NCBI GenBank assembly: GCA_016714685.1
Contig: JADKCH010000001.1
Coordinates: 682,001-746,000 of the forward strand
DNA length: 64,000 nt
Origin: Candidatus Geothrix odensensis
Lineage (GTDB): Bacteria; Acidobacteriota; Holophagae; Holophagales; Holophagaceae
Direction of reading: 5' to 3'
A program made the position numbers and the translations under genes. The notes below the pieces were generated by a model. It was not told the origin of the DNA. It did no database searches and saw nothing but the letters and a program-made list of their open reading frames with translations. Of this stretch, positions 27,954-36,705 are shown piece by piece (positions within the stretch are counted from its first letter, which is position 1; each line of letters opens with the position of its first letter).

Positions 27954-28452
27954 TCAGGGCATCACGAGATCATCATCGGCCAGGGCCTTCTCCGTCTGGG
28001 CCTGGCGGTAGGCGAGGTAGCGCTCGCGAATGGCCGCGTCGCCCGTGGCCAGGATGGAGGTGGCCAGCAGCGCGGCGTTGATGGCGCCGGCCTTGCCGAT
28101 GGCCAGGGTGCCCACCGGGATGCCCGGAGGGCATCTGCACCGTGGAGAGCAGGGCGTCCATGCCCTCCGTGGCCCAGCCCTTCATGGGCACGCCCAGCAC
28201 CGGCAGGTGCGTCTTGCTGGCGCAGACCCCCGCCAGGTGGGCCGCTCCGCCCGCCGCCGCGATGATCACCTTCAGGCCGCGCCCTTCGGCACCCCTGCAG
28301 AACTCGACCACCTTCTCCGGCGTCCGGTGCGCGCTGGCGACATGGGCCTCGCAGGGAATGCCCAGGGCCTTCAGGGTCAGCGCCGTGTGCTGCATGGTCT
28401 CCCAGTCGTTCTTGGAGCCCATCAGGATGCCCACCAGGGGAGTCGTCGTCAT
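27954..28452 (-). pseudogene. purE: purE, frameshifted in this sequence
   Basis: N5-carboxyaminoimidazole ribonucleotide mutase of purine synthesis. The first part (GILMGSKNDWETM, SAHRTPE, AAAGGAAHLAGVCAS, LPVLGVPMKG) reads normally to VQMP. There, near 28121-28130, one extra base breaks the frame: the next residues GIPVGTLAIGKAGAINAALL continue in the shifted frame to a stop at 27954. The total span is 499 bases, one more than a multiple of three. The rest is well conserved, so this is either a very recent mutation, a sequencing error or recoding. An essential gene makes error or a second copy likely. Confidence 0.8.
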
Positions 28453-28531
28453 GGATGCCTCGGGGAAGTGCGGTGGGGATGGATCAGGGAAGGGCCATTC
28501 TAGCGGAGGGAACCCGTCGCGGCGAAGGCCC

Positions 28532-28945
28532 TCAGCGCCGCACCCAGCTGAGCACCCACAGTACGCCCAGCAGGGCCAAGGCGTCGCGTTCGGTGGGGTC
28601 CATGCGCTCATTGCGGGAGGCGAGTTCCTCGGGGCCGGGGCCGCGCATGACGACGCGGTGGGTGTCGCGGGCGGGATCCTCCAGCAGCACCCAGTCCGGG
28701 GCCGTGCGGCCCACCACCGCGGCACCGATGGAAGGGTTGCCCGGCTTCCAGCGAATGTCGAGGGGCTCCCACAGGCCTGCGTTCATGAGGCGCCACGGGC
28801 CTTCGGCGGGCACGGCGGCCAGCTCCAGCACCGCGTCCCGGTCCAGGAACCGCACGATGAGCCGGGCCCCCGGCGGCGGCACAGGCTCGGGCTTCCGACA
28901 ACCGAAACCAGTGAGTAGGAGCATCACCACCAGCAGAACCCGCAT
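28532..28945 (-). CDS. Hypothetical exported protein (possible lipoprotein)
   Basis: A 137-residue protein with a short signal peptide (MRVLLVVMLLLTGFGC) ending in Cys16; the GFGC box is a weak lipobox, so lipid attachment is uncertain. The mature part has a beta-rich appearance (ARLIVRFLDRDAVLEL), a WVLLEDPARDTHRVV strand, and a hydrophobic C-terminus (LALLGVLWVLSWVRR) that may be a second membrane anchor. GGGAGG lies four bases before the ATG. No family recognised. Confidence 0.65.
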   Translation of the reverse strand: MRVLLVVMLLLTGFGCRKPEPVPPPGARLIVRFLDRDAVLELAAVPAEGPWRLMNAGLWEPLDIRWKPGNPSIGAAVVGRTAPDWVLLEDPARDTHRVVMRGPGPEELASRNERMDPTERDALALLGVLWVLSWVRR

Positions 28946-29046
28946 GAGGCCTCCCGTCCCGTCCAGAGTGTGATCCCACGCCTGGGATTTTCCCATCGGC
29001 ACAAAGGGAACCCTGGGCCGCCATGCCCTCCCCACCAGGAGCACCA

Positions 29047-30711
29047 CTATTTCCGATAGTACGCCCGGATGGCATTCACCACGGCCACGGCGTAGCGCTC
29101 CCGGAATTCGGGGTCCTTCAGGCTGGCGGCATCGTCTTCGTTGGTGAGGTTCGCCACTTCGATGAGGGCCTTGGTGGCGCCGGTGCTGTAGCGGAGGACG
29201 GCCGGCACCCACTTCCCCCCGCTGCGGTAGATCACGTTGCGGATGGGACGATTGGCGTGGACGGGTATGCGTTCCTTGTGGAGGGCCTTCATCAGGGTCT
29301 CGGAGAACTGGCGGCTGCGGGCCTCGCCCTGCAGCTTCTCCCGGCTGGTGAAGGTGACGCGGGCGGAGCGCCTGCCTTCGGCCACATGGCCCGTCTTGGC
29401 GCCGCCCAGGGCGAAGGTGGTGGGTACCAGGGCCGCGCTCGGCACATACACCATGGAGCCTCGGGCCGAAGGATGCAGGCTGTCCGCGTGGAAACTCAGG
29501 AAGAGGGTCTTCTGCGCATCCCCCTTGGTCCTGCGGAAGGCAGTGAAGAGGTCGTTGGCCAGCACCCAGCGCAGGTGGACGCTCACGGCCGAGGGGCTTT
29601 CGCCATCCACGGCGAAGGGCGGCGTGGTGAGGATCTCCGCAGACCGGCTGGGAGTAGGGATCTCCTCCCGGATCTTGAAGCCCAGGCCGGGATAACGGAT
29701 GGTGCTGCTCACCTGGGCGTCGGTCTCCTGCTCGAGGAGGCGCCGGACCCGCATGGCGATGTCGTAGACGAAATCGGATTCCCAGATGCCGTTGGCCCTG
29801 GCGCCCGTATCGACGCCACCGTGGCCCGCATCCAGGACGATGCGCACCCCCTTGAGCTTGGGCCCCGCCTCCACGCGGATGGTCCGCCGCACCTCCGCGC
29901 GGACCTCCCGCTCCTCGGCCAGCTGGGAGCTGCCTTCGGCCTGGAAGGGATCCGCCAGGAAGTCCACGGGGATCTTGATGAGCTGGCCCGGCTGGATGCC
30001 CCGCACGTCGGCGATGCCCGTGCGCCTGGCGATGCGGTCCGCCAGATCGTTCACACCCTTGGGATCGACGCGATCCGTGTAGCGGATCACGACACTGGAG
30101 TAGAGCGCCTCCCCCTTGCGCATGCGGTAGGCGGCGTACTTGCCCTGGGCGTCCTCGCCGAAGGAGAGCATCGCGCGATAGGCCGCCACCCGCGCCTCGT
30201 CATCCAGCTCGTCTTCGGGCTGGGTGCGGTCGGGCCCCTTGCCCGTGCCGCCAAGATCCACCGACAGCAGGCTCCGGGGAATGCGCCAAGTGTCGCCTTC
30301 CCGAAGTTTCTCCGGCAGATCCGGGTTCGCGGCCATCACCTTGTCGTAGTTCTGCCCGTGGCCCGTGAACAGCGCCGCCAGGGTCCAGACCGATTCCACC
30401 TCGGGGTGGCGGATCCGGTGCCGGACCTCGTCCGGGCGCCACTGATCCTCGGGGAACAGCGCGGCCAGGGCCCAGCGCTTGCCCTCGGGGCTGAGGTTGT
30501 CGAAGGAGACCCAGCCACTGGGATCCGCGTCCTTGCCCAGGAAGGCGCGAGGCAGCGCCTTTCCCTCCACGCTGAGCCCCCGCCTGAACTGCAGGCGGAG
30601 CAGGATGGCCCGGCCATCCGGCGTGCGGGCGTGGGCCAGGATGGGTGCAGGTTCCTGCGCCGCGGGGGCGGCGATCAGGGCTGGAAGGCAGAGGAGGCTC
30701 AGGCCTCCCAC
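29047..30711 (-). CDS. N-acetylmuramoyl-L-alanine amidase (Amidase_3)
   Basis: A periplasmic zinc amidase that removes stem peptides from murein. The start is uncertain; I use a GTG at 30711 that gives a 20-residue signal peptide (GGLSLLCLPALIAAPAA) and overlaps the upstream gene by 13 bases. The 554 residues include two LysM-like stretches (about 120-270; RKGEALYSSVVIRYTD and GIQPGQLIKIPV), then the catalytic domain: VLDAGHGGVDTGA (zinc His), a Glu in NGIWESDF, FLSFHADSL (His) and a late ALIEVANLTNEDDA (Glu). Confidence 0.85.
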   Translation of the reverse strand: MGGLSLLCLPALIAAPAAQEPAPILAHARTPDGRAILLRLQFRRGLSVEGKALPRAFLGKDADPSGWVSFDNLSPEGKRWALAALFPEDQWRPDEVRHRIRHPEVESVWTLAALFTGHGQNYDKVMAANPDLPEKLREGDTWRIPRSLLSVDLGGTGKGPDRTQPEDELDDEARVAAYRAMLSFGEDAQGKYAAYRMRKGEALYSSVVIRYTDRVDPKGVNDLADRIARRTGIADVRGIQPGQLIKIPVDFLADPFQAEGSSQLAEEREVRAEVRRTIRVEAGPKLKGVRIVLDAGHGGVDTGARANGIWESDFVYDIAMRVRRLLEQETDAQVSSTIRYPGLGFKIREEIPTPSRSAEILTTPPFAVDGESPSAVSVHLRWVLANDLFTAFRRTKGDAQKTLFLSFHADSLHPSARGSMVYVPSAALVPTTFALGGAKTGHVAEGRRSARVTFTSREKLQGEARSRQFSETLMKALHKERIPVHANRPIRNVIYRSGGKWVPAVLRYSTGATKALIEVANLTNEDDAASLKDPEFRERYAVAVVNAIRAYYRK

Positions 30712-31247
30712 GGGGCCTCGCCCGCAGGCAACGCCTCGCCTGTGCGGCCGGCACGGACCCAGGCGCGCATGGCCTCCTGCAATCCCTCCGAGTCCTCGGC
30801 GCGCTCGCGCAGGAAGCGCTTCAGGCGCCGCTCCAGGTGGCCCGCGCCCTCCTCCAGCAGGAAGATGCGGTCGTGGAGCCGCTCGTGGGGGGCCTTGCCG
30901 GTGCTGGGCGGCAGCTTGAGCGTGCCCATGTCCAGGGTGGCGGCGTTGAGCGTGAACACCCACTCCAGGTCGCCGGAGAGGATCCGCAGCTTCACCTTCG
31001 CGGGGCGCATGCCCCGACCGAGAGCCTCGAAGGCTTCGCGGCATTCCGAGGGATTGCCCTTGCGGAGGGAGATCTCCTTCACTTCACCCCGCTCGGAAAT
31101 CAGCTGGATGGCGTCATCCACGAAGCACCCGGAGCCGTCGCCATCCTCGCCGCTGGCGCCGCCCTCGGTCATGCTGCGCATCCACAACCAGAGGAGGAAT
31201 TCCTCACCGAGGAAGCGCCCTTGTTCCATGAGTTCAAGAGGCTTCAC
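30699..31247 (-). CDS. RdgC C-terminal half-like protein
   Basis: A 182-residue protein that begins at a GTG one base after the stop of the RdgC N-terminal half-like gene; GGAGG lies about seven bases before it. The segment around 40-112 (CFVDDAIQLIS..., RPAKVKLRILSGDLEWVFTL, GTLKLP) resembles the C-terminal part of RdgC, where a strand of the form LxLxWxDRLxFxLTEDL occurs. The C-terminus is helical and charged. With its upstream partner it may make a two-subunit form of RdgC, a ring-shaped dsDNA-binding protein. Confidence 0.5.
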   Translation of the reverse strand: MKPLELMEQGRFLGEEFLLWLWMRSMTEGGASGEDGDGSGCFVDDAIQLISERGEVKEISLRKGNPSECREAFEALGRGMRPAKVKLRILSGDLEWVFTLNAATLDMGTLKLPPSTGKAPHERLHDRIFLLEEGAGHLERRLKRFLRERAEDSEGLQEAMRAWVRAGRTGEALPAGEAPWEA

Positions 31248-31248
31248 C

Positions 31249-31860
31249 TCAGGCCTCCTCGAGTTCGAGATCCAGGGGATCCAGCGCCATCAGGGCTTCC
31301 ACGGACAGGTCCGGACAGAGCCGGCCCGACAGCACCAGGGGCGCCAGGGGGTGGATCTCGCAGCCGAAGGACTTGATGAACAGGGTCGTCAATGCTCCCT
31401 GGGCCTTGCTGGATGAGGCCGTGGTCCAGAGGATGCCGCCCTTGAGATCCCAGGCCACTTCCACCACCTTGGGCGTGGGCAGCACCTTGCGCAGCAATTC
31501 GACCTTCACCTCGTCCGCCAGGGAGATGCGGGCCTCCTTGCCGATGAAGGCCAGGTCCTTCTCCTTCTGCAGGCTCTGCAGCCGCAGGTCCACGTGGGCC
31601 TTAAGCAGGGAGGGCGGCACGCGGCGGGTGTCGATGCGCAGGCCGAAGACCGCGAAGCGCTCCTGGCTCACCCAGTCCTCGTCCGGCGGCGTGATGAGCG
31701 GGTTGCGCCAGTCGCACCAGCCCATGCGCTCCTCCTCGAGCCCATCCTGGAAGGGGCGGAACTGGTCCTGCTCCAGGCCCGTCTGGAGGTCCCTCTCGTC
31801 GGGCACGGGGCCGAGCACCAGGAAGCGTTTGAGGGACACGGTCCCCTGAAGGATGCTCAT
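31249..31860 (-). CDS. RdgC-like protein (N-terminal half)
   Basis: A 203-residue protein resembling the N-terminal and middle part of RdgC: FAVFGLRIDTRRVPPSLLKAH followed by a charged helix (LAFIGKEARISLADEVKVELLRKVLP) and a strand pair (VAWDLKGGILWTTASSSKAQG). RdgC binds DNA and limits RecA loading. E. coli RdgC is about 300 residues, so this one lacks the end. Its ATG overlaps the PP2C stop as ATGA, and its stop abuts the next gene. The family call is by pattern only. Confidence 0.55.
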   Translation of the reverse strand: MSILQGTVSLKRFLVLGPVPDERDLQTGLEQDQFRPFQDGLEEERMGWCDWRNPLITPPDEDWVSQERFAVFGLRIDTRRVPPSLLKAHVDLRLQSLQKEKDLAFIGKEARISLADEVKVELLRKVLPTPKVVEVAWDLKGGILWTTASSSKAQGALTTLFIKSFGCEIHPLAPLVLSGRLCPDLSVEALMALDPLDLELEEA

Positions 31861-32774
31861 GGGGCACCGCCTCCGAAAAGCCTGCGGAACCGATCCCAGA
31901 ACCCCCTGCCCCGGGTCAGGCTGGGATGGGTCAAGTCGAGCGCCTCGCCGGGCTTGGGCAGCAGGAGGCCGGGATCGTTGAGGGTGAGGAGCACGCCCGT
32001 GATGTTGTCGCGGCCCCCGTGCGCGAGCGCTTCATCCACCAGAAGCTCCAGGCTGCGCCGGGGACTGAGCCCCTGGCTCAGCACCTCCTGGATCTGTGCA
32101 TCGGGGACCTCCCCGTGCAAGCCGTCGGAACAGCAGAGCAGCCGGTCGCCCCGGCGGAGCGCAAGCCGTGAGAGGACCACTCGCAGCGGCTGCGGCGAAC
32201 CAAGCGCCTGGGTGATCATGTTGCGCTGCGGATGGGTGCGGGCTTGTTCGCGGGTCAGGCTGCCCTGGGCCACCAGATCATTCACCAGGGTCTGGTCCTC
32301 CGTGAGCTGATGCAGCACCCCCTGCCTCAGCAGGTAGGCCCTCGAATCACCGATCTGGGCCACATAGGCGCAACCGTTCCAGATGACCGCAGCCGTCAGG
32401 GTAGAGCCCATGCCGCGCGCCGTGCGGTCGTCGTCCGAGTACCGGAGGACGGCATCGCTGGCTTCCTCCACGGCCGTCTCAAGGGCCTCGAGCAGTTCAA
32501 TCTCCCGGTCCTTGACTGCCGCGAGACGGCCCCAATGGCCGAAGAGGAACAGCGAAACGGCCGCCAATCCTTCGCGGCTCGCGACCTCACCGGCGGCGGC
32601 CCCACCCATGCCATCAGCCACGGCCACCAGGAGCCCAGACTCCCCCACCTTGAGGGACTTGGCCGGTTCGTTGATGATGGGCTCATCGCCATCAAGTGCG
32701 CTCAGCAGGTAGGCATCTTCATTGTTCTTCCGGACCTTGCCCGGATGCGTGATGGCAGCGTAGTCGATGAGCAT
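31857..32774 (-). CDS. PP2C-type serine/threonine phosphatase
   Basis: A 305-residue PPM phosphatase, cytosolic. The metal-binding motifs are in order: RKNNEDAYL near residue 15, VADGMGGAAAGEVAS, RGMGSTLTAAV, IGDSRAYLLR, LLCCSDGL and GGRDNITGVLL. After the domain (about 1-265) a short basic tail (GRGFWDRFRRLFGG) could be a membrane-associating helix. No Ser/Thr kinase is next to it. It is the first gene of the minus-strand set including the RdgC-like pair. Confidence 0.93.
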   Translation of the reverse strand: MLIDYAAITHPGKVRKNNEDAYLLSALDGDEPIINEPAKSLKVGESGLLVAVADGMGGAAAGEVASREGLAAVSLFLFGHWGRLAAVKDREIELLEALETAVEEASDAVLRYSDDDRTARGMGSTLTAAVIWNGCAYVAQIGDSRAYLLRQGVLHQLTEDQTLVNDLVAQGSLTREQARTHPQRNMITQALGSPQPLRVVLSRLALRRGDRLLCCSDGLHGEVPDAQIQEVLSQGLSPRRSLELLVDEALAHGGRDNITGVLLTLNDPGLLLPKPGEALDLTHPSLTRGRGFWDRFRRLFGGGAP

Positions 32775-32930
32775 GAGGATAGACGGCCCTGACAGAGGTG
32801 GGCGGAGTTACGGTGGTGTACAGGCGGCCCTTTCCGTTCATCATAGCGGGTGGAGACGAGAATCCATGTCAGAAGGGCGCTTTGGATCAGAACTTCCCGG
32901 CGAGGCTGCGGCGGATCGGGGAAGTCGCCC

Positions 32931-33797
32931 TTGAGCGCCACGCTGGCCATCCTGGGTCCCGGTGTCCTGGGCCTGTCGACCGCGCAGTGGGCTGCTGAAT
33001 GCGGGCTGGAGACTCGGCTGCTGGGCAGGGACCGGGACCATGCCGAAGCGGGTCTCCAAGAGGTTCACCGTCGCTGGCACCGCGCAGTGGCCAAGGACCG
33101 GATGGCTCCCGAAACGAGGGATCGCTGCATGGAGAGGCTCTCAGCCGCGGCCTTCAGTGCATCGGCCCTGGAGGGTGCCTCGGCTTTCCTCGAGGCACTA
33201 CCCGAAGCCCCCGAGCTCAAGGCCCCGGTGCTGGCGGCCGCCGTCAACTGGGGTTCCCCTGACCTGCTGCTCCTCTCCGGAACGTCGGCACTTCCCATTA
33301 CGGACCTGGCCTGCAGGGCGGGAGCCGTGGGTCGCCTGTTGGGTTTTCATCTGTTCGTGCCCGTGCCCCGGATGGCCGTGGTCGAAATGGCCGTCCCGGA
33401 GGGGACGCCCCAATCTTGGGTGGATCGGGCCAGGTCCATGGGGTCGGACCTCCGGAAACGGGTGGTGCAGGTCCGCGACCAGCCTGGCTTTGCCGCGGCC
33501 CGGATGGCCCTGGCCCAAGGATTGGAGGCCATCCGGCTGGTGGAGGCCGGCGCGGCGTCGGCCGAGGACCTGGACGCCCTCCTGACCCTTGGCTATGGAC
33601 ACCCGGTCGGCCCCCTTGAGTTGTCTGACCGCATCGGACTAGATCTGCGCCTTCGCATCGCCGAGGGGCTCTTCGCCAGCGGAGAGCATCGGTTCGCGCC
33701 CCCCGAACTCCTGCAGTCCAAGGTGGCCAAAGGCCAGACAGGGCTGAGGACGGGGCAGGGCTTCTACGCCTGGACATCGACCCGGAGGCGATCATGA
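32931..33797 (+). CDS. 3-hydroxyacyl-CoA dehydrogenase family protein
   Basis: A 288-residue two-domain enzyme. The Rossmann loop is ILGPGVLGLS, GFHLFVPVPRMAVVEM holds the catalytic His140 and Glu152, and the C-terminal domain has GYGHPVGPLELSDRIGLD and TGQGFYAW. It would oxidise 3-hydroxyacyl-CoA with NAD. Two Asn positions common in the family are changed: FxNP reads FVPV (Val143) and the PGFxxNR helix reads PGFAAAR (Ala190), so activity or substrate may differ. The TTG at 32931 gives the normal N-terminus; a weaker upstream ATG at 32850 would add 27 unrelated residues. Confidence 0.8.
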   Translation: MSATLAILGPGVLGLSTAQWAAECGLETRLLGRDRDHAEAGLQEVHRRWHRAVAKDRMAPETRDRCMERLSAAAFSASALEGASAFLEALPEAPELKAPVLAAAVNWGSPDLLLLSGTSALPITDLACRAGAVGRLLGFHLFVPVPRMAVVEMAVPEGTPQSWVDRARSMGSDLRKRVVQVRDQPGFAAARMALAQGLEAIRLVEAGAASAEDLDALLTLGYGHPVGPLELSDRIGLDLRLRIAEGLFASGEHRFAPPELLQSKVAKGQTGLRTGQGFYAWTSTRRRS

Positions 33798-33946
33798 CCA
33801 TTCCCTGGCTGTTCTTCTGGGGGGTGGTGGTCCTCCTCGTGATCTATGTCGCATATCGGATCGGCAAGGTCCTGCTGCGGCTCTTCATCGGCCTCGCCGC
33901 GCTGGCTCTGCTAAGCTGGGGGCTCTGGAAATTCTTCCAATCCTGA
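33794..33946 (+). CDS. 50-residue single-pass membrane protein
   Basis: A short ORF beginning ATGACC and overlapping the stop of the preceding dehydrogenase as ATGA. The translation starts MTIPWLFFWGVVVLLVIYV, with a hydrophobic segment about 5-20, a short basic stretch (YRIGKVLLRL) and a second hydrophobic stretch about 30-45. No family is known to me. The overlapping start and tight spacing to the next gene support translation. Confidence 0.55.
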   Translation: MTIPWLFFWGVVVLLVIYVAYRIGKVLLRLFIGLAALALLSWGLWKFFQS

Positions 33947-33969
33947 ATCCCGATTCCCGAGGAGCCAGC

Positions 33970-34170
33970 ATGGCCGCCATCTCCTGCACCCACTGCGGCG
34001 CCGACCTGACCGCACCCCAGAGCGTTCGCATCGCCGAGTACCACTTCGGCCGGATGGAAAAGGTCGACGAAGATCCCGGGTTCAAATACCACTTCGAGCA
34101 GGCCGACAACTTCACCATTCTGTGCAACAGCTGCAAGCGCCTGGTGCGGACCCTCCCGATCAGCAAGTAG
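33970..34170 (+). CDS. Small zinc-ribbon-like protein
   Basis: A 66-residue protein with two CxxC pairs, CTHCG near the N-terminus (Cys6, Cys9) and CNSCK near residue 52, giving a four-Cys zinc-ribbon pattern. The middle is acidic/aromatic (EYHFGRMEKVDEDPGF). An AGGAG box precedes the ATG. It could bind nucleic acid or protein. It ends at a strong bidirectional terminator shared with pilQ. Confidence 0.7.
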   Translation: MAAISCTHCGADLTAPQSVRIAEYHFGRMEKVDEDPGFKYHFEQADNFTILCNSCKRLVRTLPISK

Positions 34171-34183
34171 CCTCTTACCCATC

Positions 34184-34217
34184 ATGAAAAACGGCCCCGT
34201 TCGGGGCCGTTTTTCAT
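34184..34217. terminator. Bidirectional terminator between zinc-ribbon gene and pilQ
   Basis: A perfect 15-bp stem (34184-34198 with 34203-34217) with a GTTC loop. Each arm has five A or T at the outside, so either strand gives a T-run. It lies between convergent genes. Confidence 0.9.
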
Positions 34218-34231
34218 GACTCGTCCTCTGA

Positions 34232-36274
34232 CTACTGACGGAGGATGCGAGGCGTGATGAAGATGAGGAGTTCTGCGTTCTGTTCCTGCTTCGTGTTGTT
34301 CCTGAACAGGAATCCAATCAGGGGGATCTTGGAGAGGAAGGGGACTCCCGTCGTGCCGAGGTTGGAGTTGGTGATATAGACACCACCCAGCACAGCGGTT
34401 CCACCATCACGAACCAGGACCTGGGTCTCGATGGATTTGCGGAGGATGGTCGGGGTGCCCTGAACCGTCCGTGAGAAGTCCGCCTCGGCCTTCTCGATCT
34501 TCAGATCCATGATGATCGTGCCTTCGTTGGTGATCTGCGGAGTCACATCCAATTGAAGGTTCGCATCAATGAAGGCCACCGTGATGGCTCCGCCCTGGGC
34601 CCCGCCCTGCTGGGTGGGATAGGGGATCTTCTGGCCACTAAGGATGCTGGCCTTCTTGTTGTTCTGAGTCACGACCTTCGGCGAGGACACGATCTTCAGC
34701 GTGCCGTCCTTCTCCATGGCCTGGAGCACGGCATTGACACTGAACCGGTTGCTGAGGAAGGAAAGCCAGAGTTCCCCGGCGGGAGCGGCGATGGAGGTGG
34801 ATCCGTCTTTCCCGGGCGACCAAGCCACGGAGGCGTTCTGGCCGGAGGCCGGGCGATTGAAGCCCTGAGCACCGTTCCAGAAGGGCGAGGAGGTACCTAC
34901 CCAGGGCGTGCCAGTCGTAGAGGTCGAGCCACCCGTGATGGCCACAGACCCGTTGTTGGACTGGGGCCACTTGACACCAAATTCCCGCTGCCAGTTCTTG
35001 TTGGCCTCGACCACCCGGGCCTCGATCTGAACCTGCTGGATCTGGACATCCAGAGTCTGGAGCAGGTCGTCGATGACCGTGATGTTGCGCGGCAGGTCCG
35101 TGATGATCAGGGTGTTGGTGCGGTCATCCAGGATCGCGGAGCCGCGCTTGGTGAGCATCTCCTTGAGGATCTTCTGGACCTCGCCGACCTTCGCGTATGA
35201 GAGGGGGCGGGTGATGGTCTGCAACTGACCAGCAAGGGCTCGCGTCTCTTCCAGGCGCTTGCGCTCCTCTTCTTCCTTCTGGAGCTTCTCAACCTTGGCG
35301 ACCCGGAGCACGCCATTCTGGATCTCCTTGCCGAGTCCAGCGTTCTTGAGGACCACGTCCAGGACCTGATCCCAGGGCGTGTCCGTGAACTTGAACCCGA
35401 AGTTGCCCTGCACATCCGGATCCATGACCAGGTTCAGTTTCCCGGTGTCCGCCAGAATCCGCAGGAAATCCCGGATTTCTGTGTTCTGGAGGTCGATGGT
35501 GATCTTGGAGCCGGAGTAGTTGGCAAGCCCTTCTCCAAGGGTGCGCCCGGCCGCGCGGCTCTGCGGCTGGGCATGAACGGGGGCGGGCTTTTCGGGCTCG
35601 GGCGTCTGCACAACCTCGGGTGTCGCAACCGTCAGAGCGGTGGAAGCGACCAATTGGGGGAGAAGCTGGAAGGACCCGCCAGCCCCGGGAAGCGCCGCGA
35701 GAGGACGGACGCTGGATTTCGGGAGGGGTTCAACAATCGGGCCTGCGGGAGCCGCTGTGGCGGCCGCGATCTCAACCGCAGGGGCTGCCGGGAATACCGT
35801 CTGGCTGATTCCACCGAATTTAGCCTGGACATGGCCTTGGCCGGGCGTCATGTGGAGTTGCACCCCATCGGAACTGGACCCGACGAGGACCTGGGTGCCG
35901 GGGGCTACTTCCAGGACCATCCGGGTCACCGGCTTGGGGTCGGCCGAGAACTGGGCGAGCCGGGTCTTCAGGATCAGCGGATGGGCCAACTGGGCGAGGT
36001 CCTTCCGCGTAACTGCTGTGCCTCGCTCAACTCCGCGCAGATCCACCACAATCCGATCAGGATTGGACAGGACCTGGACACCGGGTTGAGAAGTCATTCC
36101 AGTCACGCGAATGAAGACTTTGGCACCGGCCCCATCCACTTCCAAGGAAGTGGATGCGAGGACGGCCTTTCGAATTGCCGTTTCAGGAACGGGCGATGCG
36201 TGGAGGGACCCGGTGTGGATCCCCGCCAGGACCACGCCCCCTGCGACCAGCAAGGAACTCAGGCGAGCATTCAT
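34232..36274 (-). CDS. pilQ: Type IV pilus secretin PilQ
   Basis: A 680-residue outer-membrane secretin through which the pilus passes. A signal peptide (about 1-26) precedes an AMIN domain (about 40-130; VFIRVTGMTSQPGVQVLSN is split across it) that binds murein. A Pro/Ala linker follows, then the STN-type domain with ITIDLQNTEIRDFLRILAD, an N1 domain with LDDRTNTLIITDLP, and the secretin core ending in FRNNTKQEQNAELLIFITPR. The last gene of pilMNOPQ, its ATG overlaps the pilP stop (ATGA). Confidence 0.94.
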   Translation of the reverse strand: MNARLSSLLVAGGVVLAGIHTGSLHASPVPETAIRKAVLASTSLEVDGAGAKVFIRVTGMTSQPGVQVLSNPDRIVVDLRGVERGTAVTRKDLAQLAHPLILKTRLAQFSADPKPVTRMVLEVAPGTQVLVGSSSDGVQLHMTPGQGHVQAKFGGISQTVFPAAPAVEIAAATAAPAGPIVEPLPKSSVRPLAALPGAGGSFQLLPQLVASTALTVATPEVVQTPEPEKPAPVHAQPQSRAAGRTLGEGLANYSGSKITIDLQNTEIRDFLRILADTGKLNLVMDPDVQGNFGFKFTDTPWDQVLDVVLKNAGLGKEIQNGVLRVAKVEKLQKEEEERKRLEETRALAGQLQTITRPLSYAKVGEVQKILKEMLTKRGSAILDDRTNTLIITDLPRNITVIDDLLQTLDVQIQQVQIEARVVEANKNWQREFGVKWPQSNNGSVAITGGSTSTTGTPWVGTSSPFWNGAQGFNRPASGQNASVAWSPGKDGSTSIAAPAGELWLSFLSNRFSVNAVLQAMEKDGTLKIVSSPKVVTQNNKKASILSGQKIPYPTQQGGAQGGAITVAFIDANLQLDVTPQITNEGTIIMDLKIEKAEADFSRTVQGTPTILRKSIETQVLVRDGGTAVLGGVYITNSNLGTTGVPFLSKIPLIGFLFRNNTKQEQNAELLIFITPRILRQ

Positions 36275-36696
36275 CGTTTACCCTCCTCACGCTTGAACGT
36301 CTTCGTGATGGTTCGGAATATGGATCGGTTGGTTGTGTTCATTTCCCACTGATGGAAAGTCACGGCCTTGTCGGTAATGGCAGTGATTTCCGCATCCTTG
36401 AAACGGTGCCCCACAGGCAACCAGCGGACATTCCCGCGGCTGTCTGAGACGATTGCGAAATTCTTGCCATCCTTCTTGATCATCCCCTTCACGGCGATGT
36501 CGTCCAATACGTCGAGGGCATCAGCCGGACGCTCATCCCTGGGCGCGGAGAAAGGATCCCTCTGGATCGACGGCTTATACGGAGTCGCCTTGATAATGGC
36601 CACATCCTCGATCGGTGCCTGCGCTGGGGGAGCCGGCGCCTGGGCCATCAGCAAGGGGGCCGCTAACAGGAACAAGGTAAGGGGGGGTCGAGTCAT
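36271..36696 (-). CDS. pilP: Pilus assembly protein PilP
   Basis: A 141-residue periplasmic protein that links PilNO to the PilQ secretin. An N-terminal signal peptide (PPLTLFLLAAPLLMAQA) lacks an obvious lipobox Cys, unlike many PilP lipoproteins. The globular part has the PilP-type pattern RDPFSAP..., GMIKKDGKNFAIVSD and WLPVGHRFKDAEITAIT. The position between pilO and pilQ settles the call. It overlaps pilQ by four bases. Confidence 0.85.
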   Translation of the reverse strand: MTRPPLTLFLLAAPLLMAQAPAPPAQAPIEDVAIIKATPYKPSIQRDPFSAPRDERPADALDVLDDIAVKGMIKKDGKNFAIVSDSRGNVRWLPVGHRFKDAEITAITDKAVTFHQWEMNTTNRSIFRTITKTFKREEGKR

Positions 36697-36705
36697 GACT
36701 GGGCC

